Of a DNA stretch of 64,000 nt, positions 17,156 to 25,319 are shown piece by piece. The notes under the pieces were generated by a model that was not told where the DNA came from, made no database searches, and saw only the letters and a program-made list of their open reading frames with translations. The stretch covers positions 1-64,000 of the forward strand of contig NZ_VTTO01000005.1 in NCBI RefSeq assembly GCF_008364825.1, given 5' to 3'. Position 1 is the first letter of the stretch; each line of letters begins with the position of its first letter. The stretch is from Azospirillum sp. B21 (GTDB lineage: Bacteria > Pseudomonadota > Alphaproteobacteria > Azospirillales > Azospirillaceae). The position numbers were made by a program, and so were the translations under genes.

Positions 17156-18322
17156 TCAGAGATAGCCGGGCAGGGGGGAGAGGCCGAACAGCATGGCGCC
17201 GGCGTTCTGGTAGGTGACGTCGCCGAGGAAGGCATGCTGGGTGATCATCTGCACGTCGCGGACCTGCCGCGCGATCGGGCAGCGCTCATAGACGCCGGCC
17301 ATGCCGGTCAGCATCTGCGCCCGGCGCGTCACCTCGGCGGCGGTGCGGGTGGCGTGAGTGGCCGACAGGCGCAGCATGCTGACCTGATCCGGCGCCGGAT
17401 CGTCGCCGGCCAGCAGGCATTGCCAAACCTCGTCGATGGCGCCATAGAACCAGGAGCGGGCGGCGCGCAGTTCGGCCTCCAGCTTCGCGGTCTCCAGCTG
17501 GGAGGCGACGCGCTCCCCCAGCTTCGGCGCGCCAGTGACCGAGGCGCGGGATCCCATGGAGCGGAGTTCGTCCAAAGCGGCGCGGGCGATGCCGAGCGAG
17601 ACGACCGACAGAACCTGTGCCGCGAAGGCCAGCGTGGGATAACGGTAGAGCGGTTCGTCCAGCGCCGATTTGCCGCCGCGTACGAAGGTCCATTCCTCCG
17701 GCACCACCACGTCGTCGACCACGAGGTCGTGGCTGCCGGTGCCGAGCAGTCCGACGACATCCCAGTTGCGTTCGATCTTGACCGCGCTGCGCGGCATCAC
17801 CGCCATGCGCGGCAGACCGCCGGTGCCGTCGCTGTTCTTCGGCGCGATGCCGACGCCGACGATATCGGCGCCCATGCAGCCGCTGGCCCAACTCCACCGG
17901 CCCTTCACCTTCAGGCCGCCATCGACGAAGACCGCCGGCTGCGGCGGGAAGATGCCGCCGGCGAAAACGAGGTCGGGTCCGCGGGCATAGAGGCTGCGCA
18001 ACGTGTCGAGCGGCAGGGCCGACAGATAGACCGCCCCGATGCCGAAGCTGGCGACCCAGCCGGCCGATCCGTCGGCCTCGGCGATGCGCTCCACCAGCCG
18101 GCAGAACTCGGCCGGGGAGCGTTCGTCGCCGCCGAAGCGGCGGGCGACAAGGGCGCGGTAGACGCCGAGCGCGCGGTAGCGTTCGACGATGTCCTGGGAG
18201 ATGAACTGCTGCTGTTCGAATTCGGCGCGTCGGCCGCGGATCTCGGTCAGAAGCTCCGCAAGCAGAGCGTCGTCGAAGCTCCGGCCGCCGTCCTGTGTCT
18301 GCGCGGGCAGAGTCACCAACAT
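17156..18322 (-). CDS. iacA: Indole-3-acetate monooxygenase IacA (acyl-CoA dehydrogenase-like)
   Basis: A protein of about 388 aa with the acyl-CoA dehydrogenase fold used by group D flavin monooxygenases. Visible parts are the N-terminal helices (YRALGVYRALVARRFGG), the mid-domain flavin loop GRWSWASGCMGAD, LLGTGSHDLVVDDVVVPEEW, and C-terminal helices ending NAGAMLFGLSPLPGYL. IacA hydroxylates the indole ring of IAA with reduced flavin from IacG, the first pathway step. The start at MLVTLPAQ (18322) is preferred because GGAG lies 6 nt upstream; the other ATG, four codons earlier at 18334, has no ribosome site. It is 114 nt from iacH. Confidence 0.88.
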   Translation of the reverse strand: MLVTLPAQTQDGGRSFDDALLAELLTEIRGRRAEFEQQQFISQDIVERYRALGVYRALVARRFGGDERSPAEFCRLVERIAEADGSAGWVASFGIGAVYLSALPLDTLRSLYARGPDLVFAGGIFPPQPAVFVDGGLKVKGRWSWASGCMGADIVGVGIAPKNSDGTGGLPRMAVMPRSAVKIERNWDVVGLLGTGSHDLVVDDVVVPEEWTFVRGGKSALDEPLYRYPTLAFAAQVLSVVSLGIARAALDELRSMGSRASVTGAPKLGERVASQLETAKLEAELRAARSWFYGAIDEVWQCLLAGDDPAPDQVSMLRLSATHATRTAAEVTRRAQMLTGMAGVYERCPIARQVRDVQMITQHAFLGDVTYQNAGAMLFGLSPLPGYL

Positions 18323-18436
18323 CGGGATCTCCATGGCAGGCGATGGGGCAGGCTATGGAGGAAAGGCGCGCGTCCGCATTCGGAGCGCGGCTCCGTCCAT
18401 GGCATCGGGGGGAATGGGGTGTTGGTCTTGAAGCGG

Positions 18437-19573
18437 TTAGGCTGGACCGGGCAATCGCTCGGCGATGTGGGCCGCGACCGCGCACAGCAGCTCGTCCGCG
18501 CCCTTGGCGGCGACCAGCTGCAGGCTGGCCGGTGCGCCGCCAACGGGGGCGAGCGGGATGGCGATGGCCGGGTGGCCGGACAGGTTGAAGGGGCGGACCA
18601 GCGTGGTCATGCGGACCAGCCGGCTGGTGTCGCCGGCATCCGCCACCAGTGGCGGCGGCCCGGCCATGGTCGGCAGGGCGACGACCGCAACCCGCGCCAG
18701 CAGCGCATCGACCTCCGCGGTGAAGGCGGTGCGCACAGCCTCGGCGCGTGCCACATCCTCGACCGTGGTACGGGCGGCGTTGCGCAGGCGGACCGCCACG
18801 TCCTCGCCGACCAGACCGGTTTCCACCAGTGCCGCGCAGGCCGCCCAGGTTTCGACATTGATGACCGAAAGCCCGGCCTCGAAGGCGGCGTGCATGCCGG
18901 TCAGGGCGACGGATTCCACCGGGAGACCGGCGGCTTCGACCGTGGCCCGCACGGCGGCGGCGATGGCGTCGTCGGCGTCGGTTTCCAGCAGGCCGATGGC
19001 TACGCCATCAATGGGCGGCAGCGGTCCGAAGGTCGGATCGATGCCCGCCATGCAGGCGATCAGCCGGTCCATATCCGGGGCGAAGGGGCCGACGCAGTCC
19101 AGCGTGCTCCGGGCCGGCATCACGCCGCGGCGGCTGACCCGCCCGAAGGTCGGCTTCAGCCCGAACACGCCGCAGCAGGCGGCGGGGATGCGTACGGAAC
19201 CGCCGGTATCGGTGCCGATGGCGGCATCGACAAGGCCCGCGGCGACCGCGGCGGCCGAGCCGCTGGACGACCCGCCGGGCACGAAGTCGGGGTATTTCAG
19301 GTTCGGCGCGGTGCCGGCCCAGCGATTGATGCCGGTGGTACCGAAGGCCAGCTCGTGCATCGTGGTCTTGCCGGTGATCCGCCAGCCGGCGGCGAGCAGA
19401 TTGTCCACGATTTCAGCGTTTTCCGCGGCCGGCGGAGCGTCGTCCAGAGACCGGCTGCCGGCGCGTGTCGGCGTTCCGGCGATGTCGATGCTGTCCTTGA
19501 TCGCCACCGTGGGCGCCGCGTCGCGGTGGGTGGCGTCGCCGGCGAGGTCGAGCGATTGAACGAAGATTGTCAT
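18437..19573 (-). CDS. iacH: Amidase signature family protein, IacH
   Basis: A 378-aa amidase-signature hydrolase. The Ser-cisSer-Lys triad is readable: Lys in PTVAIKDSIDIAG near residue 30, and the glycine-serine-rich PGGSSSGSAAAVAAG followed by IGTDTGGSVRIPA near 110-130, holding both serines. Such enzymes hydrolyse amide bonds, and IacH is the amidase of iac clusters. The start at MTIFVQSLD has GGAAGG upstream; the 17-residue extension to 19624 is weaker. It is the first gene of the minus-strand auxin operon. Its exact substrate in the pathway is uncertain. Confidence 0.9.
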   Translation of the reverse strand: MTIFVQSLDLAGDATHRDAAPTVAIKDSIDIAGTPTRAGSRSLDDAPPAAENAEIVDNLLAAGWRITGKTTMHELAFGTTGINRWAGTAPNLKYPDFVPGGSSSGSAAAVAAGLVDAAIGTDTGGSVRIPAACCGVFGLKPTFGRVSRRGVMPARSTLDCVGPFAPDMDRLIACMAGIDPTFGPLPPIDGVAIGLLETDADDAIAAAVRATVEAAGLPVESVALTGMHAAFEAGLSVINVETWAACAALVETGLVGEDVAVRLRNAARTTVEDVARAEAVRTAFTAEVDALLARVAVVALPTMAGPPPLVADAGDTSRLVRMTTLVRPFNLSGHPAIAIPLAPVGGAPASLQLVAAKGADELLCAVAAHIAERLPGPA

Positions 19574-19704
19574 GGGCAATGCCTTCCCCGGTCTGACCGG
19601 CTTCCCCACGGATTCAGACGACACCGGGCTTGTCTTTCGTCGCCGGGATCGGAGCCGTTCGGGGTGGATGGGATGACCGAAGCCTAATGGCGAGAAACGT
19701 GAAT

Positions 19705-19716
19705 AGTCAATTGACT
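19705..19716. promoter_or_regulatory. Candidate MarR-type operator of the iac operon
   Basis: AGTCAATTGACT is a perfect 12-bp palindrome, the usual form of a MarR-family site. Its right half on the minus strand supplies TTGACT, a good -35 box for a promoter reading towards iacH, 132 bp away; the matching -10 (about TTAGGC, 17 bp on) is poor. A repressor bound here would block that promoter. The linked MarR gene at 27251 is the natural candidate regulator. Confidence 0.5.
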
Positions 19717-20239
19717 TTGGAAAAATAGTTTTTGGCAGCGAAGCACAAAATCCGAGCAGTGCTTTGGCGGCGACGCGGGCGGAGAAGCGGAACGAGATCT
19801 AGGCCTGCTGTTATTCATCGTTCTGATAAAGAAAGGTTTTCCAGGATCTTCGTACTTTCCGGATACGGCCTCATTCCAAAGTACCTGATCGCCGCGCTTG
19901 GTGGGAGTTCGCCTGCAAAGCATGCATTCGAGTGCCAAAAAATGGGCAGTTTTTCTTGAAAATTCGATTGCGGATTCACGGAACTCTGGCTTAATGGGCG
20001 GCAAGAGCGACCGGCACCGGACGTGACCACCACAGGATTTCACCGGTGGTGCGTGGTGTCGCCGCCATCGAACCCCCAAAAGAACAAAGCTGCCGGGAAA
20101 TATTGGCCGGCGTGATGCGGAAGCGTCTTTGTTTTCTCGTGTCCTTCCGGTCTTCGTACCGGCGGGATCCTCGTTAAATGTTCGCGTCTTCTATTGTCGC
20201 TGTATTGGGTGATTGATGCGGCGGCGGCGCCGCTTTCAT

Positions 20240-20255
20240 TGGCGCGGTCTTTGCT
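20240..20255 (+). promoter_or_regulatory. Candidate sigma54 (-24/-12) promoter
   Basis: TGGCGCGGTCTTTGCT matches the sigma54 consensus TGGCACG-N4-TTGCW at all but one fixed position, and GG and GC are exactly 12 bp apart. It points at the ABC transporter operon, whose first start codon is 149 bp downstream. I see no clear activator site upstream. A chance match in GC-rich DNA cannot be excluded. Confidence 0.4.
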
Positions 20256-20403
20256 TTGTTCCTTTCAGCAGAACAAGAGGTTGGGCGGCAGGGGGCTCCT
20301 TCGGGAACCGGCCGCACCGGCCCGGCGGGTCCGGCGGCGAAAAGTCCGTCGGACCGGGACAGACGGCAACACGAAATGGCGGCAACACGAAATGGAGGGT
20401 GTG

Positions 20404-21558
20404 GTGATTGCAAAGAAACTGGCGGTCTCGCTGCTGTTCGGGGCGTTCGCGGTGGGCGCCGCCCTGCCGGCCGACGCGCAGGTGAAGGTCGGCGTGGTGA
20501 CCTCCTCGACCGGCCCCATCGCGCTGGTCGGCATTCCGCAGAAGAACAGCGTGCCGTTGCTGCCGGCCACGGTCGGCGGCCAGACGGTGCAGTACATCAC
20601 GCTTGATGACGGCAGCGACCCGACGGCCACCGTCGCCGCCTTCAAGAAGCTGATCACCGAGGAGAAGGTGGACGCCATCATCGGCCCCTCCGGCTCGCCC
20701 AACGCCATGGGGGTGATCCAGTTCGCGGCCGAGTCCGGCGTGCCGATGCTGGCCCCGGTGGGCACCGCCGCCGTGGTGCTGCCGATGACCGAGCAGAAGA
20801 AATGGGTGTTCAAGACCACTCAGAACGACGACCTTATCGCCGAGGCGCTGCTGGAGCACATGGCGAAGGCCGGCATCAAGTCGGTCGGCTTCATCGGCAC
20901 CGCCGATCCCTATGGCGACAACTGGCAGAAGGTGTTCGGCGAGGGTGCGGCCAAGCGCGGCATCAAGCTGCTGGCGAGCGAGCGCTTCCAGCGGCAGGAC
21001 ACCTCGCTGACCGCGCAGGGTCTGAAGATCCTGTCGGCCTCGCCCGACGCGGTGCTGATCGCCGCCCCCGGCAGTTCCTCGGTGCTGCCGCAGACGACGC
21101 TGTTCGACCAGGGATATCGCGGCAAAATCTATCAGACGCATGGTGCGGCGCTGCCCGACTTCCTGAAGCTCGGCGGCAAGAAGGTGGAGGGCACGATCCT
21201 GGCTGCCAGCCTGATGCTGGTGCTGGACCAGGTGCCCGACAGCCATCCATCGAAGAAGATCGCCAGCGACTATGTCGCCGCCTATGAGAAGCAGAACGGC
21301 TCCAAGCCCGCCACCTTCGGCGCCAACGTCTATGACGCCGGCCTGCTGCTGGAGCGCGCCATCCCCGTCGCCTTGAAGGGCGGGGAGCCGGGATCGGCCG
21401 CCTTCCGCACCGCGCTGCGCGACGCGCTGGAACAGGTGAAGGAGCTGCCGGCGACGCAGGGCGTCTACAACCTGACCGCCGCCGACCACAGCGGCTTCGA
21501 CGAGCGCGGTCGCGAGCTGATCACCGTGTCCGGCGGCAAGTGGACGCTGGTGAAGTGA
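20404..21558 (+). CDS. Branched-chain-type ABC transporter substrate-binding protein
   Basis: A 384-aa exported binding protein of the LivJ/HAAT family. A signal peptide (IAKKLAVSLLFGAFAVGAALPADAQ) precedes VKVGVVTSSTGPIALVGIPQ and VDAIIGPSGSPNAMG, the ligand-cleft segments. The start is placed at GTG 20404 because GGAGG at 20394-20398 sits 5 nt before it; the ATG at 20392 and the much longer frame from 20194 lack ribosome sites and spoil the signal peptide. It begins a plus-strand operon divergent from iacHABICDEFG. Family members bind amino acids, aromatic acids or amides; an auxin or indole ligand is suggested by position only. Confidence 0.9.
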   Translation: MIAKKLAVSLLFGAFAVGAALPADAQVKVGVVTSSTGPIALVGIPQKNSVPLLPATVGGQTVQYITLDDGSDPTATVAAFKKLITEEKVDAIIGPSGSPNAMGVIQFAAESGVPMLAPVGTAAVVLPMTEQKKWVFKTTQNDDLIAEALLEHMAKAGIKSVGFIGTADPYGDNWQKVFGEGAAKRGIKLLASERFQRQDTSLTAQGLKILSASPDAVLIAAPGSSSVLPQTTLFDQGYRGKIYQTHGAALPDFLKLGGKKVEGTILAASLMLVLDQVPDSHPSKKIASDYVAAYEKQNGSKPATFGANVYDAGLLLERAIPVALKGGEPGSAAFRTALRDALEQVKELPATQGVYNLTAADHSGFDERGRELITVSGGKWTLVK

Positions 21559-21661
21559 GCCGTGTGACGCATTGCCCGTGAAATGACCTCGTGAAGTGAT
21601 CCGGCGGCGGCGACCCAGAATCCATTTTCCGGGCCGCCGCCGGAGCGAAGGGATACCGGTC

Positions 21662-22699
21662 ATGAATCTCCAGATCGTCATGCTGCTGGGCCAGGACGGG
21701 ATCACCAACGGCGCCATCTATGCGCTGTTGGCGCTGTCGATCCTGCTGGTCTTTACGGTGACCCGAATCCTTCTGATTCCGCAGGGCGAATTCGTCGCCT
21801 TCGCCGCCCTGACCATGGCCGCGATGCAGGGCGGAACCCCGGTCCGTCTGGGCTGGCTGCTGCTGGCGCTGGCCGCCGCCGCCCTGGTCATGGACAGTCA
21901 TGCCGCATGGCGGCGCGACGGCCGCATCGCGGTGCGGCGCGGGCCGGCGCTGGGCGTCGCCTATGCCGCCGGACTGACCGCGCTGACCACGCTGGTGCCG
22001 CTGGCCGAAGCCGGCGTCGCGCTGCAGGCGCTGGTCACCATGGCATTGATCGTGCCGTTGGGGCTGGCGCTCTACCGTGTCTTCTACCAGCCGATCGCCG
22101 CGGCGCACCCGCTGGTGCTGCTGATTGTCTCCATCGCCGTGCATGTCGTGCTGGTCGGCGTCGGGCTGCTGATGTTCGGTCCGGAGGGCGCGCGGACGGA
22201 GCCGTTCTCCGACGGCGGCCTCAGGCTGGGCATGGTGATGCTGAACAGCCAGACCATCTGGGTGGTCGCGGTGTCGCTGGCCCTGATCCTGGGGCTGTAC
22301 CTGTTCTTCGAGCGCAGCCTGTACGGCAAGGCGCTGCGCGCCGCCGCGGTCAACCGGCTGGGGGCAGAGCTGGTCGGCATCTCGCCGGAACTGGCGGGCA
22401 AGGCCAGCTTCGCGCTGGCGGCGCTGATCGGAAGCCTGTCCGGCATCCTGATCGCGCCCATCACCACGATCTATTACGACAGCGGCTTCATCATCAGCCT
22501 GAAGGGCTTCGTCGGCGCCATCATCGGCGGGCTGGCGAGCTACCCGGTCGCTGCACTGGGCGCCCTGCTGATCGGGCAGGCCGAATCCTTCTCCACCTTC
22601 TGGGCCAGCAGCTACAAGGAGGTGATCGTGTTCACGCTGATCCTTCCGGTACTGGTCTGGCGCTCCCTCTCCCACCATGGCGCGGAGGACGAGGAATGA
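21662..22699 (+). CDS. Branched-chain-type ABC transporter permease (LivH type)
   Basis: A 345-aa membrane permease. The start motif GQDGITNGAIYALLALSILLVFTVTRILLIPQGEF is that of LivH, and the EAA-like cytoplasmic loop is RAAAVNRLGAELVGISPELAGKASFALAALIG. About eight or nine helices are visible. It is slightly longer than typical LivH (about 300 aa) because of an inserted hydrophilic stretch around residues 75-100 (DSHAAWRRDGRIAVRRG). ATG 21662 was chosen over the extension to 21596. Its stop overlaps the next start as ATGA. Confidence 0.92.
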   Translation: MNLQIVMLLGQDGITNGAIYALLALSILLVFTVTRILLIPQGEFVAFAALTMAAMQGGTPVRLGWLLLALAAAALVMDSHAAWRRDGRIAVRRGPALGVAYAAGLTALTTLVPLAEAGVALQALVTMALIVPLGLALYRVFYQPIAAAHPLVLLIVSIAVHVVLVGVGLLMFGPEGARTEPFSDGGLRLGMVMLNSQTIWVVAVSLALILGLYLFFERSLYGKALRAAAVNRLGAELVGISPELAGKASFALAALIGSLSGILIAPITTIYYDSGFIISLKGFVGAIIGGLASYPVAALGALLIGQAESFSTFWASSYKEVIVFTLILPVLVWRSLSHHGAEDEE

Positions 22700-24573
22700 A
22701 GCCCGGCGTGCTTTCCAAGACTCCGACCGTAAAACCGGCCGTCCCGATGCCCAAGCTGTCGCCGTCCGCCTGGATCCTGCTGGCCCTGCTGCCGGTGCTG
22801 GCTGTCGCACCGCTGGTCCTGCCGACTTATCAGGTCACGCTGGCCAACAACATCGGCATCTTCGCGCTGGCGACGCTGGGCCTCGTCCTGCTGACTGGCG
22901 TCGCCGGAATGACCAGCTTCGGACAGGCCGCATTCATCGGCGTCAGCGCCTATGCCACCGCCTATCTCGCCACCGTGTCCGCCGCCGACCTGCCGGGGCC
23001 GCTCGCCTGGATGGCGGGGTCGCCGCTGGCCGGGCTCGCGGTCGGGCTGGTGCTGACGTTCGCCGTCGCCACGGTGCTGGGGGCGGTGACACTGCGGCTG
23101 TCGGGGCATTACCTGCCGCTCGGCACCATCGCCTGGGGGCTGTCGCTGTTCTACTTGTTCGGCAATCTCGAGTTCCTCGGCGGCCACACCGGCCTGTCGG
23201 GCATCCCGGCGCTGAGCCTGTTCGGCATCGCCTTCGACCGGGCGGAGGCACTGTTCTACCTGATCTGGGCGATCCTGCTGCTGGCGGTGGTGGCGACGCT
23301 GAACCTGCTGGACTCCCGCGTCGGCCGCGCCATCCGGGCGCTGCGCGGCGGGCAGCGCATGTCTGAATCGATGGGCGTCGACAGCTTCCGCGCCAAGATG
23401 ACCGCCTTCCTGGTCGCCGCTCTCTATGCCGGGCTGGCCGGCTGGCTCTATGCCTACACCCAACGCTTCGTCAGCCCGGCCCCCTTCAGCCTGCAGGCAG
23501 GCATCGACTTCCTGTTCATGGCGCTGATCGGCGGGGTCGGACAGGTCTGGGGCGCGGTGATCGGCGCGGCCGGCGTCACCTTCGCCAAGCAATGGCTGCA
23601 GGATCTGCTGCCGCACCTGCTGGGCCGTACCGGCAACTTCGAAGCCATCGTCTTCGGGCTGTTGATCGTGCTGCTGATGCAGCGCCTGCCCGGCGGCGTT
23701 GCCGGCTGGATCGCCAAGGTGTTCGAGCGGCGGAGGCATCGGCCGACCGGGGCGGTGGACGACGTGGATCTGCCCGCGGCCGAACCGCTCCCCCGCCGGG
23801 AGATGCCGGCCAAGGGCGAAGTGGTGCTGGAAGCCAAGGGGGTGACCCGCCGCTTCGGCGGGCTGGTCGCCAACCGCGACATCAGCTTCACCGTGCGGGC
23901 CGGCGAGATCCTGGCGGTTATCGGTCCGAACGGCGCCGGCAAGAGCACGCTGTTCAACCAGCTCTCCTGCGTCGACCATCCGACCTCTGGCGAGATTCTG
24001 TTCCGCGGCGAGCGCATCGACGGCCGCACCGCCCGCGCCATGGCCGGCGCCGGCCTCAGCCGCAGCTTCCAGCACGTCAAGCTGCTCCCCACCATGTCCG
24101 TGCTGGAGAATGTCGCCATCGGCGCCCATCTGCGCGGCTCCAAGGGCGTTGCCGCCGCAGCATTGCGGCTGGACCGGGCGGAGGAGGCGCGGCTGCTGGA
24201 CGAGGCGCGGCGCCAGCTGATCCGCGTTGGGCTCGGCCAATACCTGCATGTCGAGGCGGGCAGCCTCGCGCTCGGCCAGCAGCGCATCCTGGAGATCGCC
24301 CGCGCGCTGTGCGCCGATCCCTGCCTGCTGCTGCTGGACGAGCCGGCCGCCGGCCTGCGTTTCCTGGAAAAGCAGGCGCTGGCCGAGCTGCTGGTTAAGC
24401 TGCGGTCGGAGGGGATGGCGATCCTGTTGGTCGAACATGACATGGACTTCGTCATGGGGCTGGTCGACCGCGTTTATGTGATGGAGTTCGGCGAGCGCAT
24501 CGCCGAGGGACCACCCGAGACGATCCAGACCAATCCGGCCGTTCTCGAAGCCTATCTGGGAGGTGTCGAATGA
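22696..24573 (+). CDS. Fused ABC permease-ATPase (LivM-LivG)
   Basis: A 625-aa fusion. Residues about 20-345 are a LivM-type permease (GIFALATLGLVLLTGVAGMTSFGQAAFIGV, then RALRGGQRMSESMGVD as the coupling loop). Residues about 375-625 are a LivG-type ATPase with Walker A GPNGAGKST, signature LALGQQRILEIARAL, Walker B CLLLLDEPAAG and the H-loop VEHDMD. The usual LSGGQ is altered to LALGQ. Fusing the two guarantees one ATPase per permease half. It overlaps livH and livF by 4 nt on either side, so the four transport genes are translationally coupled. Confidence 0.93.
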   Translation: MKPGVLSKTPTVKPAVPMPKLSPSAWILLALLPVLAVAPLVLPTYQVTLANNIGIFALATLGLVLLTGVAGMTSFGQAAFIGVSAYATAYLATVSAADLPGPLAWMAGSPLAGLAVGLVLTFAVATVLGAVTLRLSGHYLPLGTIAWGLSLFYLFGNLEFLGGHTGLSGIPALSLFGIAFDRAEALFYLIWAILLLAVVATLNLLDSRVGRAIRALRGGQRMSESMGVDSFRAKMTAFLVAALYAGLAGWLYAYTQRFVSPAPFSLQAGIDFLFMALIGGVGQVWGAVIGAAGVTFAKQWLQDLLPHLLGRTGNFEAIVFGLLIVLLMQRLPGGVAGWIAKVFERRRHRPTGAVDDVDLPAAEPLPRREMPAKGEVVLEAKGVTRRFGGLVANRDISFTVRAGEILAVIGPNGAGKSTLFNQLSCVDHPTSGEILFRGERIDGRTARAMAGAGLSRSFQHVKLLPTMSVLENVAIGAHLRGSKGVAAAALRLDRAEEARLLDEARRQLIRVGLGQYLHVEAGSLALGQQRILEIARALCADPCLLLLDEPAAGLRFLEKQALAELLVKLRSEGMAILLVEHDMDFVMGLVDRVYVMEFGERIAEGPPETIQTNPAVLEAYLGGVE

Positions 24574-25319
24574 GCGCGCCACTGCTGGAGGTCACCGACC
24601 TCTGCGTCTCCTACGGCAAGATCGAGGCGCTGAGCAACGCCAGCCTGCGGGTAGGCGAGGGGCAGATCGTCACCGTCATCGGCCCGAATGGCGCCGGCAA
24701 GACCACGCTTCTGTCCGCCATCATGGGCGTGCTGCCGTCGCGCGGCCGGGTCAGCTTCCTTGGCCATGACGGGCAGTCGCCGGCCATTCAGGACATGGTG
24801 GCGCGCGGCATGAGCCTCGTGCCGGAAAAGCGCGCCTTGTTCGCCACCATGAGCGTGGAGGACAATCTGCGGCTCGGCGGCTTCCGTTTCCATTCGCGGT
24901 CGAAGCGCGAGCAGGACGCGGCGATGGAGGAACTCTACTCCCTGTTCCCGCGGCTGAAGGAGCGGCGCGGCCAGATGGCGGCGACGCTGTCGGGTGGCGA
25001 GCGGCAGATGCTGGCGCTGGCGCGCGCTCTGATGGGCGGGCCGAAGCTGCTGATGCTGGACGAACCGTCGCTGGGATTGGCGCCGCTGATCGTGCGCGAG
25101 GTCTTCCGCATCATCGCCGAACTGCGGAGCAAAGGCGTGTCGATCCTGCTGATCGAACAGAACGCACGGGCGGCGCTGCGCGTTGCCGACTATGCCTATG
25201 TGCTGGAGCTGGGGCGCATCGCCATGGAGGGGCCGGCGTCGCAACTGGCCCACGATCCGCGCGTGGTGGCGGCCTATCTCGGCATGGCCGGTAAGCATCA
25301 GGAGATGCTCGCCTCATGA
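24570..25319 (+). CDS. Branched-chain-type ABC transporter ATPase (LivF type)
   Basis: A 249-aa ATP-binding subunit with Walker A GPNGAGKTTLLSAIMG, the Q-loop region PEKRALFATMSVEDNL typical of LivF, signature LSGGERQMLALARAL, Walker B LLMLDEPSLGLAP and H-loop IEQNARAAL. It pairs with the ATPase domain of the upstream fusion. Both ends overlap neighbours by 4 nt. It ends in a short tail after YLGMAGKHQE. Confidence 0.94.
   Translation: MSAPLLEVTDLCVSYGKIEALSNASLRVGEGQIVTVIGPNGAGKTTLLSAIMGVLPSRGRVSFLGHDGQSPAIQDMVARGMSLVPEKRALFATMSVEDNLRLGGFRFHSRSKREQDAAMEELYSLFPRLKERRGQMAATLSGGERQMLALARALMGGPKLLMLDEPSLGLAPLIVREVFRIIAELRSKGVSILLIEQNARAALRVADYAYVLELGRIAMEGPASQLAHDPRVVAAYLGMAGKHQEMLAS

Larger units (their letters stand above)
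19574..20403. other. Divergent control region between iac operon and ABC transporter operon
   Basis: 830 bp with clearly lower GC than the genes, no credible gene, and two candidate control sites reported separately: a 12-bp palindrome at 19705-19716 and a sigma54-type promoter at 20240-20255. A short inverted pair ACCACC/GGTGGT at 20029-20048 could form a hairpin. Several frames of 70-130 codons cross this stretch on both strands; none has a ribosome site or a recognisable domain. Confidence 0.6.
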
